Notes: generated by a model not told the origin, from the sequence alone. DNA of 50,916 bases from UBA8950 sp034411635 (GCA_034411635.1 DAOUML010000014.1:1-50916), one strand, 5' to 3'. Positions 1 through 9,400 are shown, counted from the stretch's first letter. A program made the numbers and translations.

Positions 1-50
1 AATTACAAAAAATTTGCCGTTTTTGGTAAGAAACCTGTATTTTCGCTCCA

Positions 51-97
51 GTCCCCTCGCCCTTTGGGAGAGGGTTAGGGTGAGGGTAGGCAGTTAC
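51..97. repeat. Partial copy of interspersed palindromic repeat (CCCTCTCCC family)
   Basis: A C-rich/G-rich inverted segment (CCCCTCGCCCTTTGGGAGAGGG) is followed by GGGTGAGGGTAGGCAGTTAC. The end resembles the right end of the complete element at 11511-11661, so this looks like a half copy. The rest of 1-205 shows no gene. A TATAAA at about 151-156 is a possible but weak -10 for the next gene. Confidence 0.55.
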
Positions 98-205
98 GAG
101 CAGATACATAATTTCTTTCTATACCCATCCCGTTTGCAAATAGCGCTTCTTATAAAAGCATGAACGCCCAATTTGCGACCACGGGCATTATGCCAGGAGA
201 AATTG

Positions 206-2332
206 ATGCGCACAAAAAAGCAAAGCAAGCCACAAAGGTCAAGAATCGGCAGAATGCTTCTCACAAGTATTTTACTGCTCATCATCATTGTCTTAACTGC
301 CTGCGGACAAAACGGCCCTGCCGCCAGCACCCCGACGCCAGCAGGACAGCCGCAGCGAGACCCACTCCCCCTCGATTTGACATTTAAGCCACCCACAGAT
401 TCTTCCGCGCCAGATGGCTGGGGCTGGGGGGTTACGCCAGGCAACGCCGAACAATATTATGAGATTGCTTTTGAGCCGCAAGGAGGCCCTAACGGTGAAC
501 CCGCCGTACTGGTTCACTCCACAGTACCTGTTGACTACGACTACAATTCTCTCAGCCTGTATCGGTCACTGGCAGATATAAAAAACTTTGCGGGCCATCG
601 GGTCCGCCTCTCAGCAGATGTCAAGGCAGAAGGTGTTGCCTGGCAAGCAACACTTTGGATGAGTGTGAATGGTTTTGGCGATCGGACACTGGCCTATGAC
701 CCGATGTGGATGCGGCCCATCGCAGGCACAAAAAACTGGCAGCGCTATGAAATTGTGCTGAATATTCCGCCCAACGCCGAAAAAGAAGTGGAAAGCGTGA
801 ATTACGGCTTCGAACTGGCCGGTCCTGGACGAGTCTGGGTTAGCAATATGCGCATGGAGGCCGTGGACGCTGATGTACCCATCACAGATTTCCTTGCTTA
901 TGAACCTGAACCAACCAACCTTGATTTCGAAACGGTTGAAAATGGACTCTTTCCAGGCTGGCAATACGGCGGCAGAGATATATCCGCATATATTCTCGAG
1001 GCGGATGCCCAAACAATGTCCGAGGGTGAGCACAGTCTCACCATCCATTCCGCCAGCGCTGCGCCCGAAGCATGGGCAATTGCCTGGCAGCGGGTTGCTG
1101 TTGGCGCTTACCAGGGCCAACAAATCCGGCTGACAGCCCAGGTAAAAACCGACTCTGTCAGCGGCGAAGCATCGGCAGGACTGGAATATAATGGCCGTAG
1201 CTTTTTCAATTCGCCCAGAGACCGCGCCACATCGCCAGCCTTGACCGGCACAAACGATTGGACAAAAATTGAACTCTTCCTGAACCTGGCCGAAGGCACA
1301 GAGACGATCTATTTTTTCTTTGCGCTTACAGGCGCAGGACAAATATGGGTAGACGATGTGCGCCTGGAAGCAGTTGGCCCATCTGTCTGGACGCTCGAAC
1401 AGGAAAAAATTAAAAACTATCTCAATGAAGCCCTCGATATTATGAAAACCAATTCCCTGCGCCGTGATGAGATTGATTGGCCCGCTTTGCGCGCCGAGGT
1501 ACTTGCGCAGGCCGCGAGCGCGATTGAAACTGCCGATACCTACGACGCCCTGCGCCTGGCGGTTGAAAGGTTGGGCGATGGTCACAGCCGTTTCTTATCG
1601 CCTGAAGAGGCGCAGGTTATGTTAGGCGGAAAAGGGGAAAACCAGACGCCTGCAACCTCCCTGCTCACGGAGAACATCGGCTATCTCTGGCTGCCCGGCT
1701 ATCTGGGCAGCGACGAGATTGAGGGGAATCAACACGCTCAACAGATTCATGACATCATCGCCGATATAGACAAATCCGAACCCTGTGGTTGGGTTGTTGA
1801 TTTGCGCCAAAACGGCGGCGGCTGGATGTGGCCCATGCTGGCTGGCGTCGGCCCGCTATTGACAGAGGGGCAGGTTGGCCGCTTCGTAGATCGTGATGGA
1901 CAAGTCGGTCATTGGATCTATCGCGGCGGGCAGGCTGGAACCCGGTACGAAGGCTTTGAAGACTATATCATTACCACGGTCAGCGCTCCTTATCAGCCAA
2001 CTGTTTCAGAAAGGCCTGTCGCGGTTTTGATTGGGCCAAATACAGGCAGTTCCGGCGAAGCCATCGTTGTTGCTTTTCACGGTCAGTCCAATACCCGCTT
2101 TTTTGGGCAACCAACCGCCGGGGTCTCCACCGGGAACTCGTCCTTTTATCTTTCGGATGGCGCAGTGTTGGTTCTGACCACCAGCATCATGGCTGACCGT
2201 TTAGGCCAGCCATTTGGCAAGGCAATTGAACCGGATATACTCATAGAATCGGAAACCGGGAACGAAACAGACACCACTTTGAACGAGGCGATTGCCTGGC
2301 TTCAGGATTTACCCCAGTGTCAAAACAGGTGA
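206..2332 (+). CDS. Lipoprotein S41-family (C-terminal processing/IRBP-like) peptidase
   Basis: This is a predicted membrane-anchored serine peptidase of 708 residues. The ATG at 206 was chosen because AGGAGA lies at 195-200; an upstream in-frame TTG at 173 has no such site. A basic N-terminus, a hydrophobic stretch and lipobox LTAC put the lipidated Cys at about residue 33. Residues about 50-230 and 240-400 look like two repeated beta-rich modules, each ending in a V.V..MR/VDDVRLEAV-like strand, as in N-terminal parts of some S41 proteins. The peptidase domain follows: a helical segment with LGDGHSRFLSP, then WVVDLRQNGGG, then TGSSGEA with the probable nucleophile Ser615. No PDZ domain and no CtpA-type catalytic Lys are evident; the GQPTAGVSTGN segment is closer to the tricorn/IRBP-like branch. 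The next gene starts 3 bp after its stop, so the two are probably co-translated. The substrate is unknown. Confidence 0.85.
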   Translation: MRTKKQSKPQRSRIGRMLLTSILLLIIIVLTACGQNGPAASTPTPAGQPQRDPLPLDLTFKPPTDSSAPDGWGWGVTPGNAEQYYEIAFEPQGGPNGEPAVLVHSTVPVDYDYNSLSLYRSLADIKNFAGHRVRLSADVKAEGVAWQATLWMSVNGFGDRTLAYDPMWMRPIAGTKNWQRYEIVLNIPPNAEKEVESVNYGFELAGPGRVWVSNMRMEAVDADVPITDFLAYEPEPTNLDFETVENGLFPGWQYGGRDISAYILEADAQTMSEGEHSLTIHSASAAPEAWAIAWQRVAVGAYQGQQIRLTAQVKTDSVSGEASAGLEYNGRSFFNSPRDRATSPALTGTNDWTKIELFLNLAEGTETIYFFFALTGAGQIWVDDVRLEAVGPSVWTLEQEKIKNYLNEALDIMKTNSLRRDEIDWPALRAEVLAQAASAIETADTYDALRLAVERLGDGHSRFLSPEEAQVMLGGKGENQTPATSLLTENIGYLWLPGYLGSDEIEGNQHAQQIHDIIADIDKSEPCGWVVDLRQNGGGWMWPMLAGVGPLLTEGQVGRFVDRDGQVGHWIYRGGQAGTRYEGFEDYIITTVSAPYQPTVSERPVAVLIGPNTGSSGEAIVVAFHGQSNTRFFGQPTAGVSTGNSSFYLSDGAVLVLTTSIMADRLGQPFGKAIEPDILIESETGNETDTTLNEAIAWLQDLPQCQNR

Positions 2333-2335
2333 TTT

Positions 2336-3433
2336 ATGAAAACAGCCCCCATTTCCCTCATCTTGCGCATTGTGAGTTACGTTCTTTTCATCACACTCAT
2401 TCCGATGGGGGGCTTTTTCCTGTACCCGACCTGGGTAAAGTATCAGGTTGTTGAAACCTACACTTTTTCACCAAAGCAAGCAGGCGATGAAGTTGGGCTG
2501 GCAATCATGCTCCCAAAAAATAACGCTTACCAGCGCGTTAAAAATATCAACATCCAATGGAGCGGACAGGTCTTTGACCAGCAACATGCTGAAGTTGAAA
2601 CAATCTTTCTTAATCATGTTTCAACCAACCCCGAACCCTTTGAAGCCCAACTCACCTATGATATCGCTTTGCTGCAAGGAAATCCGGCCTGGCAGGCCGC
2701 GCCTGAAGACAAAGATACGCTTCCTCAAAAATTTATCGAATCCGACGCGCCCGCTCTGGTAGATGCCGCGCAAACTTTATGCGCCGCGCAAAACGCCGAA
2801 GCAGCCTTCCAAACCTTCTCCTTTGCCGCCAACCATCTCTCCTGGCCGCAAGGAAACCGGCTGGGCGATGAACAATCGGCCCTAAAAGCCTACAACACCC
2901 AAATTGGGGTGTGCGGAGAATTCGCGAACTTGATGACCGCGCTGGCCCGCGCCTGTGACATGCCCGCCAGGGCCATCAGCGGACTATCGATGCCAATGTT
3001 TTTGCCGCCCTTTTTTACAAACGCGGCCACCTGGAATCACCCCGGCGGCGCTCATGCCTGGGTCGAAATCTACACCGGCGAGCGCTGGACAATCGCCGAC
3101 CCCAGTTGGGCCTCAGAAATGCCATTTTCCCGCTTCTGGTTCGGGCGCAGTTCAGGACAATATCTTTCTTACGGTGAAGTTGGCGAGCAAGAGCGCATCT
3201 ACGAAGAAATTCTTGCATGGGGCAAAAAACGTGGGACGATCATTGGCGCAATGTCGGCCCCGCTTAAATTTGTCGCCATCAGCAACAATATCGAAGTAAC
3301 GCTTACGCCATCGGCCACAGTCAAAAAAATCCGCGATGACCGCTGGCTTTTCGCGGTTGGCTCCTATCTGCTCCTGGCATTTGCCGCAAACAAGATTGAA
3401 AAACGCTTTCGGATGATAAAACCGAGAGCGTAA
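2336..3433 (+). CDS. Membrane-anchored transglutaminase-like protein
   Basis: This 365-residue protein has one N-terminal membrane segment (about residues 8-30) and another near the C-terminus (about 335-352), so the central domain probably faces outside. The transglutaminase/protease-like core has the expected triad: Cys193 in GVCGEF, His240 in GGAHAWVE and Asp255 in IADPSW. Such domains are mostly peptidases or amidases of cell-surface material in bacteria; which activity applies here is not visible. It begins 3 bp after the S41 peptidase stop codon, with overlapping translation signals, so the pair probably works on the same extracytoplasmic process. A strong bidirectional terminator follows directly. 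Confidence 0.82.
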   Translation: MKTAPISLILRIVSYVLFITLIPMGGFFLYPTWVKYQVVETYTFSPKQAGDEVGLAIMLPKNNAYQRVKNINIQWSGQVFDQQHAEVETIFLNHVSTNPEPFEAQLTYDIALLQGNPAWQAAPEDKDTLPQKFIESDAPALVDAAQTLCAAQNAEAAFQTFSFAANHLSWPQGNRLGDEQSALKAYNTQIGVCGEFANLMTALARACDMPARAISGLSMPMFLPPFFTNAATWNHPGGAHAWVEIYTGERWTIADPSWASEMPFSRFWFGRSSGQYLSYGEVGEQERIYEEILAWGKKRGTIIGAMSAPLKFVAISNNIEVTLTPSATVKKIRDDRWLFAVGSYLLLAFAANKIEKRFRMIKPRA

Positions 3434-3436
3434 AAC

Positions 3437-3481
3437 AAAACGAAAGTCCGGGCATCGTTGCGATGCCCGGACTTTCGTTTT
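3437..3481. terminator. Bidirectional Rho-independent terminator
   Basis: A perfect inverted repeat with 21-nt arms (3437-3457 and 3461-3481) and a 3-nt loop. It has a GC-rich centre and A-run/T-run ends, so it can terminate both the transglutaminase gene and the convergent rplT transcript. Confidence 0.93.
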
Positions 3482-3512
3482 ATACCCGTCAAAACAGACG
3501 GTTAGCAGATTG

Positions 3513-3860
3513 CTATTGGGTAGCCTGCGCCACCACGGCGGCGAAGGCTGCCGGGTTACGCACCGCCAGATCGGCCAACATTTTGCGGTTCAAAGCAATG
3601 TTGGCTTTCTTCATGGCGGCAACCAAACGGCTGTAAGAAATTCCGTTCAGACGCGCGGCGGCGTTGATACGGGCAATCCACAGGCGGCGCAGGTCGCGTT
3701 TGCGAACGCGACGGTCGCGAGTGGCGTACCACAGGCTCTTGAGCATCGCTTCGTTGGCGCGGCGGAAGAGCAGGTGCTTGGAACCACGCTGACCTTTGGT
3801 GAATTTCAAAACTTTCTTATGACGACGATAGCCTTGCGGGCCACCTTTTACACGAGCCAT
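3513..3860 (-). CDS. rplT: 50S ribosomal protein L20
   Basis: This 115-residue protein matches L20 from end to end: MARVKGG start, RRHKKVLK, the basic helix RANEAMLKSLWYATRDRR, RKRDLRRLWI.RINAA, and the C-terminal domain YSRLVAAMKKANI. L20 binds 23S rRNA early in large-subunit assembly. In many bacteria it also represses its own operon by binding the mRNA. AGGAGG lies just upstream of the ATG. It is the last gene of infC-rpmI-rplT, 101 bp after rpmI, and ends at the shared terminator. Confidence 0.98.
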   Translation of the reverse strand: MARVKGGPQGYRRHKKVLKFTKGQRGSKHLLFRRANEAMLKSLWYATRDRRVRKRDLRRLWIARINAAARLNGISYSRLVAAMKKANIALNRKMLADLAVRNPAAFAAVVAQATQ

Positions 3861-3961
3861 TGTTTACCTCCTGCGTTCTCCCGGGCGTCGAAGCGGTTTC
3901 TTGCCAACTTCAGTTGCGCACACCCGGCAGAAGCAAATAAAAAAGACAGAAATAGGATAAC

Positions 3962-4189
3962 TTACTTGAGATTGGGGACGAGACGACGGACACGCTTGAT
4001 AATACCGCGTCCTTGCACTGGCAACATCTCACCCAATAAAGCCTTGGTGCGATCAGATGTGCGACGGCGCAGATGGCTTTTTCCGCCCTTGGTGCGAACC
4101 AGGACGCCAGACCCGGTCAGGCGAAACCGTTTCGAGGTCGCCTTATGAGTCTTGAGTTTGAACTTGCCTGCTTTTGGCTTTCTAGGCAT
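3962..4189 (-). CDS. rpmI: 50S ribosomal protein L35
   Basis: This 75-residue basic protein has the L35 signature: MPRKPKAGKFKLKTHKATSKRF.LTGSG near the start and LRRRTSDRTKALLG in the middle. The tail is slightly longer than the usual 65 residues. AAAGGAG precedes the ATG by nine bases. It lies between infC and rplT in the conserved order. A terminator-like hairpin sits between the infC stop and this start. Confidence 0.97.
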   Translation of the reverse strand: MPRKPKAGKFKLKTHKATSKRFRLTGSGVLVRTKGGKSHLRRRTSDRTKALLGEMLPVQGRGIIKRVRRLVPNLK

Positions 4190-4209
4190 GGCGTATTACT
4201 CCTTTCGAC

Positions 4210-4245
4210 AAAAATAACTGCGGGGTGGTTTGCTCTTCCCGCAGT
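4210..4245 (-). terminator. Terminator-like hairpin between infC and rpmI (possible attenuator)
   Basis: Read on the minus strand, ACTGCGGG (4245-4238) pairs with CCCGCAGT (4224-4217), followed by TATTTTTG. That is the form of an intrinsic terminator. Because rpmI and rplT lie directly downstream, it would have to be leaky or regulated. Confidence 0.6.
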
Positions 4246-4273
4246 AATGGACAAAGATTTGCAAACAAAACAA

Positions 4274-4849
4274 CTATGATTCGCTGGTTTCTTCCGGCGA
4301 TTCTTTCTTTTCGCCTTTTTCAGCCTTTTTCGGCTTAACCTTGGCGGGAGCCATAACAACCAGCATGGTGCGCCCTTCAAACATGGGAGACTGTTCAATG
4401 ACGCCGACATCCGAGAGACTTTGGGCTACTTCGCGCAGGTCTTCGAGAGCAATTTCAGGATAGTCCATCTCGCGCCCGCGAAATTTAACCGTCACGCGCA
4501 CCTTATGCCCCTGAAGCAACCAGCGGCGGGCATCACCAACCTTGAACCCGCGATGATGTTCATTGGTTTTCGGGCGCAACCGAATTTCTTTCACTTCGAC
4601 CTTGGTTTGCGCTTTTTTGGCTTCGCGTTCCTTTTTTTCGCGTTCATAGAGGAACTTGCCAAAGTCCATAATACGGCAAACCGGCGGGCTGGCATTCGGC
4701 GATACCTCCACCAGATCCAGTTCCTGTTCCCTGGCTTTCTGGATGGCCTGACGGGTCGGGATGACGCCCAGGTTTTCGCCTGCGCCATCAATCACGCGCA
4801 CTTCAGGTACGCGGATATTTTCGTTTACTCGGAATTCTTGCTCGGCTAT
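4274..4849 (-). CDS. infC: Translation initiation factor IF-3 (apparent AUA start)
   Basis: The 191-residue protein carries full IF-3 features: N-domain EFRVNENIR.PEVRVID, GVIPTRQAI, LDLVEVSPNA.PPVCRIMDFGKF, linker, and C-domain KEIRLRPKTNEHH with the closing VVMAPAK. A GTG at 4801 would delete the conserved RVNE segment. Read further upstream the frame holds no ATG, GTG or TTG before the ribosome-binding site. It does hold ATA GCC GAG CAA at 4849, six bases after AAGGAG (4861-4856). So the start is called as AUA. IF-3 rejects non-canonical start codons, and the AUU start of E. coli infC is the basis of its autoregulation; the same loop is inferred here. The C-terminal tail is rich in Lys and Glu. 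Confidence 0.93.
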   Translation of the reverse strand: MAEQEFRVNENIRVPEVRVIDGAGENLGVIPTRQAIQKAREQELDLVEVSPNASPPVCRIMDFGKFLYEREKKEREAKKAQTKVEVKEIRLRPKTNEHHRGFKVGDARRWLLQGHKVRVTVKFRGREMDYPEIALEDLREVAQSLSDVGVIEQSPMFEGRTMLVVMAPAKVKPKKAEKGEKKESPEETSES

Positions 4850-4907
4850 ATGAATCTCCTTCGTGAAAAAGCGGGAAACCAGACTTATCTGGCTTTTTAG
4901 CGGGCTG

Positions 4908-4937
4908 ATGATACCACAGGCAAGCGCGTTTCGTCAA
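4908..4937 (-). promoter_or_regulatory. Promoter of infC operon
   Basis: On the minus strand, TTGACG (4937-4932) and TATCAT (4913-4908) are 18 bp apart, placing the transcript start near 4901 and about 50 nt ahead of the IF-3 start. Confidence 0.72.
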
Positions 4938-4969
4938 ATTTTAATTCTTGTTTTCAACAACTCGGTTTC

Positions 4970-6268
4970 TTAATCTGAAATTGCCGGGCTTGGTTGCGCT
5001 ACTTCAGTGCCATTCTGATGATTCTGCTCAATATTCATAATGGCCGGCACAAAAAAGCCGATTGCGCCAATGATGATACAGACCACCCCGCCAAAGATAT
5101 ACCAGGAACGAATGCCAACCAGGTCCGCAACCGGCCCGGCGACCGCCAGCGAAAGCGGCGTCATGGCAATGGCGGCGCTGCTTATCAACGACATGACTCG
5201 TCCTTGCATTTCAGGGCGCACCGTGGCTTGCAGCATGGCGTGCAGTGGCCCATTGGTGATGGGTGACATAAATCCCGCAATGCCCATGCCCGCCAGGGCC
5301 AACCAGAACAGGTTTGCCGGAGCCAATCCCGTCAGAATGATGCCAAGGCCCAGCCCAATGATTCCGGTCAGAGATGTGGCAACCCGCCGCTTGAATCCAC
5401 CCCAAACGCCCAACAGCAATCCGCCCACAATCATGCCAACGCCAAACAGGGAATCGGTCAGCCCCAGTTCAATGGCCCCCAGTTCAAAGTGCTTGGTGAT
5501 CAAAAGCGGCATGAGTGAAAGCGCCGGGGTGAGCAGGAAATTAATCAGCACAGCCATCAGCATAATCGCCAGCAACCCAGGCCAGGCCGCAACATAAGCA
5601 AACCCGGCGCGGACATCCTGCCAGTAAGAAGTTTTTTTCTCGTTGAGCGCGTCATCCGCGTGGGTGGGCTGAGGAATGGCGATGAAGAACAATGGGGCAA
5701 TCGCCATCAATGCCGTCAATACATCAATCAGCAAGACGCCCTGAGTAGGCAGCAAGCCAATAAGGACGGCTCCGGTAGGCGGGGCAACGATGGTAATCAG
5801 CCCTTGCAGGGTCTGTTGCAGGCCTGCCACGCGCGCCAATTGCTCCTTTGGAACCATCAACGAGGTGGAAGACTGCATCGCCGGCCAGTGAAAAGCGCCG
5901 CCAAGCGAACGAACCAACAGAATTGCGTAGATGTGCCAGATTTCAGCAACATCGAAGAAAAAAAGCCCGGCCAGCACCAGGGTTGCAAGGGCGATCACGC
6001 CATCCGCTACAATCATGACGAGACGCCGATTCCAGCGGTCAACCAAAGCGCCAACGAAGGGCCCAAGTAAAACCTGAGGCAGCATTGCAACCAGCGTAGC
6101 AGTCGCCAGAATGGTAGCAGAGCCTGTTTGCTGAGTCAAATACCAGACCAGGGCAAACTGCACCAGCGATGAGCCAAACAGAGAAAGCGATTGTCCACCA
6201 AAGATGGTGAAGAACCGAAACTTCCAGTTGGCTTGAAATTCTTGAGGAGTGATAGTTTTTATTTTCAT
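4970..6268 (-). CDS. MFS transporter, DHA3/macrolide-efflux-like
   Basis: This 432-residue protein has about twelve membrane helices. The MFS loop motif GALVDRWNRR (about residues 74-83) sits between helices 2 and 3, as in DHA3-type drug and siderophore exporters (MFS_3 group). The second half repeats the pattern with GVWGGFKRR near residue 290. It probably exports a small hydrophobic compound; the substrate cannot be read from sequence. The ATG at 6268 has no Shine-Dalgarno sequence. The leader is almost entirely A and U, behind a good TTGACA/TACAAT promoter. infC has its own promoter downstream, so the two need not be one operon. Confidence 0.88.
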   Translation of the reverse strand: MKIKTITPQEFQANWKFRFFTIFGGQSLSLFGSSLVQFALVWYLTQQTGSATILATATLVAMLPQVLLGPFVGALVDRWNRRLVMIVADGVIALATLVLAGLFFFDVAEIWHIYAILLVRSLGGAFHWPAMQSSTSLMVPKEQLARVAGLQQTLQGLITIVAPPTGAVLIGLLPTQGVLLIDVLTALMAIAPLFFIAIPQPTHADDALNEKKTSYWQDVRAGFAYVAAWPGLLAIMLMAVLINFLLTPALSLMPLLITKHFELGAIELGLTDSLFGVGMIVGGLLLGVWGGFKRRVATSLTGIIGLGLGIILTGLAPANLFWLALAGMGIAGFMSPITNGPLHAMLQATVRPEMQGRVMSLISSAAIAMTPLSLAVAGPVADLVGIRSWYIFGGVVCIIIGAIGFFVPAIMNIEQNHQNGTEVAQPSPAISD

Positions 6269-6307
6269 TTTTTATATTTTTTATTTTTGTTTTTAATTTA
6301 TTTATTT

Positions 6308-6335
6308 ATTGTATTTGTAAATTTAATTTTGTCAA
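6308..6335 (-). promoter_or_regulatory. Promoter of MFS transporter gene
   Basis: TTGACA (6335-6330) and TACAAT (6313-6308) on the minus strand, 16 bp apart, in a strongly A/T-rich stretch (about 6240-6350). Confidence 0.72.
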
Positions 6336-6477
6336 GTTTTATTTCATTTTTCAAAGTTCCTAATCTGTATCCGCCATCTGAAGTAATAGACAGGGAAAAC
6401 CGTTTTTGGAATTGCTTTTATTTTTCAGATTTAAAATCGCAACCAATTTTTAAGGAAATTTGACCAAATAAGTCGAG

Positions 6478-6483
6478 TATACT
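6478..6483 (+). promoter_or_regulatory. -10 element, possible leaderless start for cyclase gene
   Basis: TATACT ends six bases before the ATG at 6490. The context GAGTATACTT recurs before 12500. No Shine-Dalgarno sequence precedes the ATG, so transcription may begin at the start codon. No convincing -35 lies at the usual distance. Confidence 0.5.
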
Positions 6484-6489
6484 TAATCC

Positions 6490-9400
6490 ATGAAATGTCT
6501 GTATTGCCAAACTGAATGGCCCGCTGAACTAGCCGGAACGCTTAAATTTTGCGGCGCTTGCGGCAAACCTATGCAGCCTGAAACTTCTACCCAAGCCGGG
6601 CAACCTGCGCGCAAGGAATCTGCCAGTCAGCCGGGGGGAGAATTGCGCTACATGACCGTCCTTTTTGCTGATTTGGCCGGTTTTACCGCCTTTTCGGAAG
6701 ACCGCTCTGCCGACGAAGTGGCAAACACCGTAGGAGGCTTGCTGCAACGCTTGGGCGAGGTGGTGGCGCAATATAACGGCGTGGTCGATAAATTCCTGGG
6801 TGATGCGGTGGTGGCAACTTTTGGCGTCCCCAATCCTGACCCCAACGCCGGGCGAAATGCCGTCCGCGCCGGGCTGGCAATGCAACAAGAAACCACCCAA
6901 TACAATCAACAAGGCGGATTCAACTTTGGCCTGCGAGTAGGCATTCATGCCGGAGAAGCGATGTACCGCGAAATTGGCGGCGCGTGGACAGTAATGGGCG
7001 ATACCGTCAACACGGCATCGCGCATTCAGTCCATCGCCGCTCCCGGCACAGTGTGGATATCGCAATCGGTTTACGATGAAGTCCGCCGCTATTTTGATGC
7101 CGCGCTCAAGCCGGCCATTGAGTTACGCGGCAAAAAACACACCGTGCAACCCTTTGAAGTGACTGCCGAGCGCGTTACCCCCATGCTCGAACTGCCCCCC
7201 TTTGTGGGGCGCGAACGCGAATGGCGGCAAATGCAAAGCCAGATTGAAACCTGCCTCGAGAAGAAGACGCTTCAAGCCCTTTGTATTCGCGGCGCAGCCG
7301 GGGTAGGCAAAAGCCGCATGATTTGGGAACTGCGCGAATGGGCCCAACACCGCCCGGAATTGTTCCGCTTTGATGTCATTCAATATGACCACAGCGAGCG
7401 CTTGCCCTCGCATGGATTAAACACCCTGATACGCAACCGCTTTAACCTGCCGCTCGACTTAAGCGACGAAGCCATTCTGGAAAAACTGCGCGCGCAACTC
7501 TCGGGCGAATATGCCGGCGCGCGACACGAACGCGAAGAGACCGCCGTCGAATTGCTGGCCTTCGTTTTGGGCATCCAACGGCCTGAATTTCATACCGCCA
7601 GCATGGATGGCCCCGCCAAATGGAACAACGCCTTCGCCGAAATAAAATTCTGGATGCAATCCGCTGCCGGGCAGGAACCCTGGCTCATTATTCTGGAAGA
7701 TACCCAAAAAGGGGACGCCGACACCGCCGCTTTTCTCGATTGGGCCCTGCGGGCCGGCTGGGATGCGCCCATCTTCATCCTGTTTACCGTCCGCGAAGAA
7801 GATTTTGAGCCAAAAAGTTACTGGTTTACCCCCATAGAAAAATGGAACAACGAGCATCTCGTTCAAGAAATCCGCCTGAAAGAGATTCGACCTGAGCGAC
7901 TGGCCCAGGCCCTGATTTCGCTGGGGCAAGGCCTGATCAGCCCGGCAATGGCCCTGCGAATAGCCGAACACACAGAAGGCAACCCACTCTTCGCCACCGA
8001 AACAGCCCTGCTCGTAAAAGAACAAAAACAAGAAGGAACCCTATCCGGCGAAGACATCCCCCTACCCGGCTCAATTCGCGAGGTCATGGAAGCCCGCCTC
8101 GAGCGACTGGGCGTGGCCGGCAAAGAAGTCGCCAAACGCGGCGCGCTCATGGGCCGCCGCTTCACCCTCGAAGCGGTTGGCCGCATCTGGGAACGCCCGG
8201 CCCGCGAACTCTCGCTCGGCATTGATGTCTTGCGTGAAACAGAAACCGTTTATCAAGAAGTCTCAAAATTATTTACCGGCGAAATGGAAGAAGTATTCCG
8301 GCATGGGCGTTTGCACGAGGTGGCCCTGGCGCGCATCCCACGCGAAGAGCGACTGAAATGGTTGCGCGGGCTGGAAGAATGGGCCATCGCAAAATTAGAA
8401 TTCTTTGGCGATTACTGGGAAGGGGCCGGCATTTTACTCGTCCCAATCATCGCCCGGGCGCGCATTGAAAATGGCGACCTGCCCGGCGCAAGCCTTTGGC
8501 GCGAAGCGCTCGGCTGGCTGCACAAAAAGCACCATCGCGGACAGGAAGCCGCCAATGCGTTTTTTGAAGCCCTACAGCACGCCAGCGGCATCCGCAGATT
8601 GGTACTGGCCCGCCAGGTCGCCGAAGCCGACATCCTCAATGGCAACATCGAACGCGCTCAAACCATACTAAAAAACCACATTGGGCTGGTAGAACCCCCT
8701 GCCCCCCAAACCCGCCCCGACATGATGGCCCACACCCGCGCCCTGATCGACGACCGCCTGGCGCGCTGGGATCGCATCCAACTCAAAGAAGCCTCCACCT
8801 CCCTGCGCCTGACCTATGCCGACGCGCTGGCCCGCCTGGGCAAAGTGCAAGAGGCCCAAGACGCCTATCACCAGATAGAATTGGACCTCGAAACCATGCG
8901 CGGCGTGGCTTCCGACATTTTGCGCCTGCGCTGGGCAAACTTATGGGGCTATTTCATGATCGAAATCATGGGCCGGCCGCATGTTGCCCAACAAGCCTAC
9001 GCCATATTGCGCTCACAAATGGATCTTAACGCTGAAACCCTGCAAAGCGAACGCATGGCCCTGCTCGATATCGAATTTAACATCGAATGGCGATTTGGCC
9101 GCTACGACAACGCCAAAATCCTGGCCGATGAACTACTCGATGCCGCCCGTCGAAACCAAAACCCCCGCATCGAAGCCCGCGCCTGGAACTCCATGGGCAT
9201 CACCCAACACGCCCTCGGCCTGTGGCAGCAAGCCTCTGAATGCTACGAAAACTCCATTCGGCTGGGCCGCTCCATCGGCGAACGCCGCCTTGAAGCGATT
9301 GGCTTGCACAATCTCGGCCTGGTTTTAATGGATCAGGGCAAGTACGAACAAGCCCGCCGCAGTCAGCAGCGTTACCTTGAACTCAGCCGGCTGATCGGCA

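Noticed and set aside
611..1585. Long open frame on the minus strand opposite the S41 peptidase
   Set aside because: No ribosome-binding site or family features; it is the complement of a clear coding region.
3437..3481. Palindromic repeats considered as a CRISPR array
   Set aside because: The palindromes across the window are single or scattered. There are no regularly spaced repeats with unique spacers and no cas genes.
6460..6488. TTGACC/TTAATC with 17-bp spacing as the cyclase-gene promoter
   Set aside because: It would start transcription after the ATG. The TATACT at 6478 fits better.
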